NCBI RefSeq assembly: GCF_033878955.1 | Contig: NZ_CP138858.1 | Span: 4,243,001 to 4,307,000 of the forward strand | Direction of reading: 5' to 3' | Length of the DNA: 64,000 nt | DNA from: Coraliomargarita algicola | GTDB taxonomy: Bacteria > Verrucomicrobiota > Verrucomicrobiia > Opitutales > Coraliomargaritaceae | Shown here: piece by piece, positions 58,075 to 64,000 of the stretch | Layout of the letters: each line of letters starts with the position of its first letter | Numbering within the stretch: the stretch's first letter is position 1 | Notes under the pieces: generated by a model | Told to the model about the DNA's origin: nothing | Database searches by the model: none | The model's input: the letters and a program-made list of their open reading frames with translations, nothing else | Made by a program: the position numbers and the translations under genes

Positions 58075-59391
58075 CTATTTCTTGGCCTCCTGACTCTTCA
58101 GCACATACCGCCCATCCTTCTTCTCCATGGCTGGTAGCTTCTCGCCCTCGGGCACGATCGCCCAAAACGCATCCGCTTCCTCGACGCTCTTAAGATCCAG
58201 ATAGTGTTTGCGAATGACGGCTTCAGAGTTGCCGGCCTGCAGTGCGGCATCGCCAATCGAACGGAAGGCGCCGACTGTCATTGAAATGAAGGTGTGGCGT
58301 AAGACGTCGTGCCCGAGGGAGAACTCTTGCCGAACTTCTCGGAGGATGCGGTCGACGTTTTTGGGTGGGATCTGGGGATACTGGTCAAGTGGGTATCTTT
58401 CGAGCCAAGCGCGTAGGTTGGGCTGGATCTTGATAGTGCGGTGTTCGTTGACCTTTGAGGTTCGGGGCTCGATGCGAATTATGTTGGTGCTGAAATCGAT
58501 GTCAGAGGATTGAAGCTTGCTGATCTCGCCGTGCTTCCAGTCGGGGCGGACGCCGGCAAAGAGTGCCAGAGCGAAGAAAGGAACTAGGAAGCCCTTGGGC
58601 TGCGCTGCCGTATTTTTACGTTCCGGGGGGCCGGTATAGGTCTCCAGGAACTTCATGAGGGCTTTGACCTGATCGGCGGTGAGGGTCTCGGCGGTGGCGC
58701 GGCTTTTACTGATCTTGTGCTTCGGGATCTTAACCATGGGATTCTCGGCGAGGTAACCCTTTTCAACGCAGAATAGGCAGAAGGTGTTCAGCAGGCCGCG
58801 GCGGTTGTTCCAGGTCTTCAATGACGTGACTCTGGGCGGAGTGCGACGGGAGCGGGGCTGTTGCTTGGGCTTTTCTAAATAGGAGCGGTAAGCATCAATG
58901 GAAATAGACGAAACGGGCTGTTCACCGAAGACCATTTTAAACCAATTCATTTCGGAACGGATGGCTTTGAACTGTAAGTCTGATATGAAGCCGCGCACGG
59001 CGTCGCGGTCTCGTTGGTCCAGATACTCTTGTGCCGCAGTCTGAGCGTCTTTCTCTCGCTCGGGAGGGCGGAAATTGCGCAAGAAGTAATCGACCGCAAA
59101 GGTGAGCGAGTATTCGGAGGCCTGCGCCTTGAGCATACTCATGGCAGCGACGGCGTCGCGGTTCTCCTCGGGGCTGAGAGTCGTCCAGAGAGTGCGGCCC
59201 TCGGGCTCATTGTTGAGATGCTTGATCTCGTAGTCCTGCCGAGCGTTCTTAGCTTCCTCGCGGGTCGAGTAGTTTTCGCGGATGCGCTTGCCGTTAAACG
59301 TTCCAGACAAGCGGAAAACCTCTGTGCCGCTTGGGTTGGTGAAGGGGGTAATTTTGAACTTATGCTTTGTCATGATTTGCCGATTTGTCAT
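58075..59391 (-). CDS. Tyrosine recombinase/integrase
   Basis: A 438-residue protein. An Arm-type N-terminus (about 1-60) and a core-binding SAM-like domain (about 100-225) precede the catalytic domain (about 230-420). Catalytic candidates are Arg in AGVRPDWKHGEI, Lys in RTSKVNEHRTIKI, the GHDVLRHTFISM box and Tyr in RKHYLDL. It integrates the element at the 3' end of tRNA-Ser. ATG 59391 is used. ATG 59373 (MTKHKF) is an alternative. An inverted repeat straddles the start. The attR core lies 39 bases upstream. Confidence 0.95.
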   Translation of the reverse strand: MTNRQIMTKHKFKITPFTNPSGTEVFRLSGTFNGKRIRENYSTREEAKNARQDYEIKHLNNEPEGRTLWTTLSPEENRDAVAAMSMLKAQASEYSLTFAVDYFLRNFRPPEREKDAQTAAQEYLDQRDRDAVRGFISDLQFKAIRSEMNWFKMVFGEQPVSSISIDAYRSYLEKPKQQPRSRRTPPRVTSLKTWNNRRGLLNTFCLFCVEKGYLAENPMVKIPKHKISKSRATAETLTADQVKALMKFLETYTGPPERKNTAAQPKGFLVPFFALALFAGVRPDWKHGEISKLQSSDIDFSTNIIRIEPRTSKVNEHRTIKIQPNLRAWLERYPLDQYPQIPPKNVDRILREVRQEFSLGHDVLRHTFISMTVGAFRSIGDAALQAGNSEAVIRKHYLDLKSVEEADAFWAIVPEGEKLPAMEKKDGRYVLKSQEAKK

Positions 59392-59407
59392 TTCAAATTG
59401 GCAAATC
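59374..59407. promoter_or_regulatory. Inverted repeat over the integrase start, candidate operator or arm site
   Basis: GATTTGCCGATTTG (59374-59387) and CAAATTGGCAAATC (59394-59407) are 14-bp arms with one mismatch and a 6-bp spacer. The arms contain the ATTGGCAAAT motif shared with the left end at 23113. It could block integrase expression or bind integrase. Confidence 0.55.
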
Positions 59408-59429
59408 CTAGGCAAATGTCGACTATAAG

Positions 59430-59526
<97 letters not shown>

Positions 59527-59780
59527 GCTGAGGAGCAAAATCTCCTCAGCTGATAGGTCAATCTATAAATTCATTTATTTACACTCGGTCATTGTGAATG
59601 AATTGGGGCGCGTGTCTATGACCTGTGCTACTACTTGTTAAGAATATATATTAGAGTTGATTTTTTGAAATCTGTACTGTGGGTTCGTGGCTCCTGTTTT
59701 TTTACAAGAGTGGTAGATTTGTCTGCTGCTAAATCCCCCAAGTAAAATTATCCTGATTTTATGTCAGGTGTTCTATTATC

Positions 59781-62078
59781 ATGCACCCTATTGATTGGCT
59801 GATTGCCATTGTTCCTGTAGTTCTTATTATTAGTATCGCGGTTTACTCGAAGAAGTATGTTCGAGGCGTGGTTGATTACTTGGCAGCGGGGCGTGTGGCG
59901 GGCCGTTATGTGATCTGTGCGGGCGATTTAACGGCTGGTCTGAGTGTGATCACTTTGGTGGGCTTGGTGGAGTCTAAGTATCAGGTGGGCTATGCGCTGA
60001 CTTTCTGGGAGTATCTGACCGTGCCCGTTGGGATTGTGATGGGGCTAACTGGCTTTTGTGTGTATCGTTTCCGTGAGACGCGTTCGCTCTCGATTGGTCA
60101 GTTTTTGGAGATGCGTTATAATCGACCGTTACGGATTGTGGCGGCGACGATCCGCACTTTGGCCGAGATGGTGACGAATGCAATCGGGCCTGCGGTGGCG
60201 GCTAATTTCTTTATTTACTTCCTTGGTTTGCCGCATGAGGTGATGGTGATGGGGGTGGCGCTGCCGACTTTTACCTTGGTGGTCACATCATCGCTGGCTT
60301 TGTGTATGCTGATTATTTGGCCGGGCGGGCGTATTTCGTTGCTGATTTCGGATGCGTTCCAGGGCTTGATGAGTTATCCTATTTTCGTGATCATCGCGGG
60401 CTATATTTACCTGCACTTTGGCTGGCACGATACGATTGGACCGGTGATGATCGATCGTGTGGATGGAGAGAGTTTTATAAATCCTTTTGATATCGAGAAG
60501 CTGCGTGACTTTAATATTTTTGCGCTCTTCGTGACGATTATGGGGAGTATTTTAAATCGAGCGAGCTGGATTGGTAACGATACTTCGACCAGTGGTCGTA
60601 CGCCGCATGAGCAAAAAATGGCGGGCATTTTGGGCACTTGGCGCTCTTTGTTTGCGGGTTTAATGATGCTTTTGATCGCGGTGATGGTGATCGCGTTGAT
60701 GACGCACGGGAAGTTTGCGGATGAGGCGCATGAGATTCGCTCTGAATTGACCGAAAAGGTGGCGCTGGAGTCGGTGCCGGATGTGGGAACACGCGCGGAT
60801 TTGGAGCATAGCTTAGCTCAAGTGCCGGTGCCGCGGCATGAGATCGGGGTGGATGCGCCACTTTCTCAGGATCATAATATCGACACTCCTTATATCGCGG
60901 CGGCTCACGATTCGCTGAGTGGCACGCCGGAGGGAAATCAACAGTTTCAGAAGTTCCGCACTTTGTATCATCAGATGATGCTGCCAGTGGCCTTGAAGAA
61001 TCTGCTGCCGACTGGTCTGATGGGCTTGTTTCTTCTGTTGATGATCATGTTGTTGATCTCTACCGATGATTCGCGTGTGTTTAACGCTTCTTCGACGATC
61101 GTGCAGGATTTGATCGTTCCGTTTTTGAAGGAGCCGTTGACGCCCGAGCGGCACCTGCTACTCTTCCGGCTCTGTTCTTTGGGGGTCTGTATTTTCTTTT
61201 TCGTGGTCTCGATTTTCTTCGTGCAGATCGATTACATCATCATGTTCACCACCATGATGACGGCTTTATGGCTTGGCGGTGCAGGACCGATCATGATTTT
61301 CGGTTTGTATAGTCGTTTTGGCACCACGACGGGGGCCTTTGGAGCGATCATTTTCGGTTCCGGTTTTTCCTTGATGGGCTTATTCCTGCAGCGTAATTGG
61401 GCGGAAGTCGTCTACCCATGGATCGAGGATAATGGCTGGAGTCATTCGGTAGGTCATTTCCTGGAGACAGTTTCGAGCCCGTTTAATCCATATGTGGCTT
61501 GGGAAATGAGTGCTGTGAAGTTTCCGATCAATTCGTATGAAATGTATTTTATGGCGATGTGCAGTGGGATTGCGGCTTACATCCTGGGATCGTTGATCAC
61601 GCAGAAAAAGCCCTATAATCTGGATCGTCTGTTGCACCGTGGAGAATATGATGTGGCGAATGAATATAAGGAGCCCTTTAAGTGGAGCTTACACAATGCG
61701 TTTAAGAAGTTGATCGGTATCACTCCGGAGTATACCCGGGGCGATAAGATTATTACTTGGTCGGTGTTTGGCTACGCCATCGTTTATAAGTTTGGACTCT
61801 GTTTCTTAGGTGTCTTGATTTGGAATATGTTTTCGCCTTGGTCGGATGAGGCCTGGAGCCAGTATTTCTTTATTACCAGTTTGGTGGTCACTGGCATATT
61901 GGGCATTGTCTCGACCTTCTGGTTTTTGATCGGGGGTGTGATTGACTTGCGTAAATTGTTTCGGGACCTAGCTAGTCGTGTGGATGACCCGCTCGACAAC
62001 GGTATGGTTGAGGGGCATGTCTCACTGGCTGATAAGGCTGCGTTTGACGCGAGAGAACATAAATCTGAGGAGGATTAG
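59781..62078 (+). CDS. Sodium:solute symporter family (SSF) transporter
   Basis: A 765-residue membrane protein with about 13-14 hydrophobic segments. It starts IDWLIAIVPVVLIISIAVYSKKYV and carries SSF landmarks such as LAAGRVAGRYVICAGDLTAGLSVITLVG, LEMRYNR and LLISTDDSRVFNASSTIVQDLI. A cytosolic or periplasmic insert of about 90 residues (320-395) lies between segments and is not typical. Length above 700 and the late helices suggest a variant group. It probably takes up a sugar or organic solute with Na+. The substrate is unknown. The gene is outside the element. Confidence 0.85.
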   Translation: MHPIDWLIAIVPVVLIISIAVYSKKYVRGVVDYLAAGRVAGRYVICAGDLTAGLSVITLVGLVESKYQVGYALTFWEYLTVPVGIVMGLTGFCVYRFRETRSLSIGQFLEMRYNRPLRIVAATIRTLAEMVTNAIGPAVAANFFIYFLGLPHEVMVMGVALPTFTLVVTSSLALCMLIIWPGGRISLLISDAFQGLMSYPIFVIIAGYIYLHFGWHDTIGPVMIDRVDGESFINPFDIEKLRDFNIFALFVTIMGSILNRASWIGNDTSTSGRTPHEQKMAGILGTWRSLFAGLMMLLIAVMVIALMTHGKFADEAHEIRSELTEKVALESVPDVGTRADLEHSLAQVPVPRHEIGVDAPLSQDHNIDTPYIAAAHDSLSGTPEGNQQFQKFRTLYHQMMLPVALKNLLPTGLMGLFLLLMIMLLISTDDSRVFNASSTIVQDLIVPFLKEPLTPERHLLLFRLCSLGVCIFFFVVSIFFVQIDYIIMFTTMMTALWLGGAGPIMIFGLYSRFGTTTGAFGAIIFGSGFSLMGLFLQRNWAEVVYPWIEDNGWSHSVGHFLETVSSPFNPYVAWEMSAVKFPINSYEMYFMAMCSGIAAYILGSLITQKKPYNLDRLLHRGEYDVANEYKEPFKWSLHNAFKKLIGITPEYTRGDKIITWSVFGYAIVYKFGLCFLGVLIWNMFSPWSDEAWSQYFFITSLVVTGILGIVSTFWFLIGGVIDLRKLFRDLASRVDDPLDNGMVEGHVSLADKAAFDAREHKSEED

Positions 62079-62249
62079 TTGCTCGATAGGCGGATTTTTC
62101 TGCAGAATGATTCTGGAGCAGAATGATTTTTTCTCTATGCATCCTGGGCATGGCAGAGCTGGCACAGCATAGTGCGTAGTGTGTCCGTATATGCCACGGG
62201 CTGCTGGTGGACGCCGGTGGTTGAAATGTGAGTGCGGCTAAGCTTGTCG

Positions 62250-63308
62250 CTAAGAAAATGAGGTATTTTTCTTCACTTGGTCGGTCACTTTGAGCACGGC
62301 GACGGCTTGTTCGATGGAAACTGGAAACTTTGCGTTGTTGCGGACCGAATCGTACAGGGCGGGCCAGATGGAGTGGATTTGGGTCGGCTTTTGGGGTGCG
62401 ACTTTGATATGCTCTTCGACCCATTTGACTGGTTCCAGATCGGCATAGGCATTACTGACTCCGCCATCGAGAGAGGGGGTGCCAGCAAATGCTTCGGTTT
62501 TTTGGAATTCTTGATCTGGATCGATATATTTCAAATGGATGTCAGCGCCCTGGCAGGTAAGTGCACCACGTGTGCCAAAGAGAGTGTATTCATTTTGCGG
62601 TAGAGCGGCCCCTCCGCTGATTTCCATGTCAATGACGCGGCCACTCTCGCCTTTGAGCACAATCTTGATATGGTCTTCCGCATTACCCAGCGCAGCCACC
62701 TTCTTTAGGTCGCTCCAGATCTCCGCGACTTTGTAGTCGAGAAATTGGAGAGCGTGGTCGATAATGTGCGGTCCCCAATTGTTCAATTGGCCACCACCGC
62801 ATTCGACGATGGTTTGCCAGTCGCTACGGCGCTGGAAACTATGGCGACAAAGCTTGATCTCATACACATCGCCCAATATGCCGGATGCCATGATCTCTTT
62901 GATGTGATTAAAGGGGGCTTCGAAGCGGCGGTTCTGACGTGGATAGAGCTTGCCAGGATACTGTTGGCTTAAGGCTAGTATCTTGAGGCCGTCGGTATAG
63001 CTTAGGCCAATTGGTTTTTCGAGGAACACGTATTTACCGGCAGAGAGGGCTCTTTCACAATGTGCTACGTGATCCGGGGATCGGGTGGCAATGGAAATGA
63101 GTTCAACTTCGGGGTCGTTGAGGAATGCGTCTTCATTCGTGTAGGCTTTTGCGCCATATTTCTCGACGAGAATTTGATTGCGTGCCGGATCTATGTCGAT
63201 GCCAGAATGTAGTTCAAACTGCTCCGGGTAGAGCCCTAATTCAGCCGCGTGCATATTGAGTCCAGCGCGACCAAGTCCCCAAATTCCGACTTTAATTGTA
63301 TCCGTCAT
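62250..63308 (-). CDS. Gfo/Idh/MocA-family NAD(P)-dependent oxidoreductase
   Basis: A 352-residue protein. The N-terminal Rossmann domain (IKVGIWGLGRAGLNMHA, ending EKPIGLSYTDG) contains the EKP motif with catalytic Lys. The C-terminal alpha/beta domain has GGGQLNNWGPHIIDHALQFL, with the GxxxDxGxHxxD-type His. These enzymes oxidise or rearrange sugars and inositols. It is convergent with the SSF transporter gene and may act on its substrate. ATG 63308 is chosen. ATG 63317 would add three residues. Confidence 0.9.
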   Translation of the reverse strand: MTDTIKVGIWGLGRAGLNMHAAELGLYPEQFELHSGIDIDPARNQILVEKYGAKAYTNEDAFLNDPEVELISIATRSPDHVAHCERALSAGKYVFLEKPIGLSYTDGLKILALSQQYPGKLYPRQNRRFEAPFNHIKEIMASGILGDVYEIKLCRHSFQRRSDWQTIVECGGGQLNNWGPHIIDHALQFLDYKVAEIWSDLKKVAALGNAEDHIKIVLKGESGRVIDMEISGGAALPQNEYTLFGTRGALTCQGADIHLKYIDPDQEFQKTEAFAGTPSLDGGVSNAYADLEPVKWVEEHIKVAPQKPTQIHSIWPALYDSVRNNAKFPVSIEQAVAVLKVTDQVKKNTSFS

Positions 63309-63507
63309 AGGACACATTGCTGTGACAGGGTTACGAGTGGGTGTAAAGGTTAGAAACGGTATGAGGCAGTTTGCTAACTATTATAAGTGATCTGCTGGGG
63401 CCGATTGATTTTTCTTTTAAGTTAAGTAGGTATTCAAGTGCACCTTGTTGCCTTTTACATTCCGTCTTGCGCCTGGTAGGCGCGTTGGCACATTCTTATC
63501 TGTTGTC

Positions 63508-64000
63508 ATGCCTGATTCCTCTTCAAAACCTTTATCTCAAGCCACCTGGCTATCCATTGGATTGCTTAGTCTGATTTTTTTCGGCGCATATTTTGTATTG
63601 CGGGCTTTACCTGCGGCGCAGTGTGGATTTTTGCACTACGAGGAAATTGTGAATGCAGATGGAGAGATTGAGCTTTGTGCGACCAATCATGCCGGGTTTA
63701 TTGATTTGACCCGTTTTAGTTATCCAATTGTCGCCGAAGTCAAATCGGATGAGCCACTGGTGCCAGGAGTGAAATCGACAATAGATTTATCTTTAGAGAC
63801 TGCTGGAGGCACGGGGATCGCACCACATGAGTTGGCAGTGACGCATACTAAGAAAATGCATGTTATGGTGATCGATCCATCTTTGGAAGATTATCATCAC
63901 GTGCATCCTAGTGCAGATGGCTTGAGTGGAAGTTATCAGTTTGATTTCACGCCTACGCGCACGGGGAAGTATCGCGTCTTTACCGAAATTGTGCCCTTGC
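63508..64000 (+). CDS. Membrane-anchored His-rich protein, cut by the window end
   Basis: The first 164 codons of a gene that runs past base 64000. One N-terminal transmembrane segment (about 15-34) is followed by an exported region with Cys at 39 and 58. The segment HELAVTHTKKMHVMVIDPSL, then DYHHVHPSADG and SYQFDFTPTRTGKYRVF resemble YtkA-like or cupredoxin-type metal-binding domains with a histidine cluster. A copper or metal role is inference. The C-terminal part is not visible. Confidence 0.6.
   Translation, partial: MPDSSSKPLSQATWLSIGLLSLIFFGAYFVLRALPAAQCGFLHYEEIVNADGEIELCATNHAGFIDLTRFSYPIVAEVKSDEPLVPGVKSTIDLSLETAGGTGIAPHELAVTHTKKMHVMVIDPSLEDYHHVHPSADGLSGSYQFDFTPTRTGKYRVFTEIVPL

Overview
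The window looks like the chromosome of a Verrucomicrobiota bacterium, probably of the Opitutae/Puniceicoccales type. The reasons are a large Verru/Chthon-cassette-type protein with a prepilin-like N-terminus (2817-6536), a TIGR03790-type protein, an IF-3 with a long acidic tail, many FAD-oxidoreductase, sugar-uptake and Gfo/Idh/MocA genes, and a Gram-negative outer membrane (lpxA, waaA, a PagL-like deacylase). The taxonomic call is inference from gene content.

Left chromosomal part (1-22963). A GH1 beta-glucosidase fused to an AraC-type DNA-binding domain sits directly behind 18 copies of a 7-bp repeat. It is followed by the Verru/Chthon-type protein and a small partner, an AraC regulator divergent from an apparently frameshift-split FAD oxidoreductase, a polysaccharide deacetylase, lpxA-pdxA, an IscA/ErpA-like protein, infC, an N-acetylmuramoyl-L-alanine amidase, a TIGR03790 protein, a ParA-like ATPase with an unknown partner, waaA, a YdjM-like membrane protein and a PagL-like protein.

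Integrated element (22964-59454, about 36.5 kb). It is bounded by a 25-bp direct repeat of the 3' end of tRNA-Ser(GGA). The intact tRNA is at the right end, next to a tyrosine integrase and an excisionase-like HTH gene. The left half (23161-41623) is a leftward run of 17 genes. Its backbone is a type I restriction-modification system (hsdR, hsdS, hsdM), interspersed with KilA-N, ParB-like, D12-class adenine methylase, AAA-TOPRIM, DUF1828, DUF1016, RhuM, four-helix-bundle, papain-like, GIY-YIG, XRE-ImmA/IrrE and PIN genes. The right half (42072-57461) runs mostly rightward: a replication module (ssDNA-binding-like, HTH, AEP-type primase, RepA-like helicase), an HTH gene, an HNH-like nuclease, a 1.85-kb apparently non-coding C-rich block, and a Mu-like packaging and head module (small and large terminase, portal with a MuF-like tail, protease/scaffold, decoration-like protein, capsid). 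I see no tail, baseplate or tail-fibre gene and no head-tail connector. This layout resembles a capsid-forming, tail-less phage satellite (cfPICI-like) carrying a defence island, which is the most interesting hypothesis in the window. A decayed Mu-like prophage is the main alternative.

Right chromosomal part (59520-64000). A sodium:solute symporter-family transporter, a Gfo/Idh/MocA oxidoreductase, and the start of a membrane-anchored His-rich protein cut by the window end.

Palindromic repeats are unusually common: paired hairpins with compensatory changes in the head module, hairpin-encoding repeats inside the DUF1016 gene, and short hairpins between chromosomal genes.
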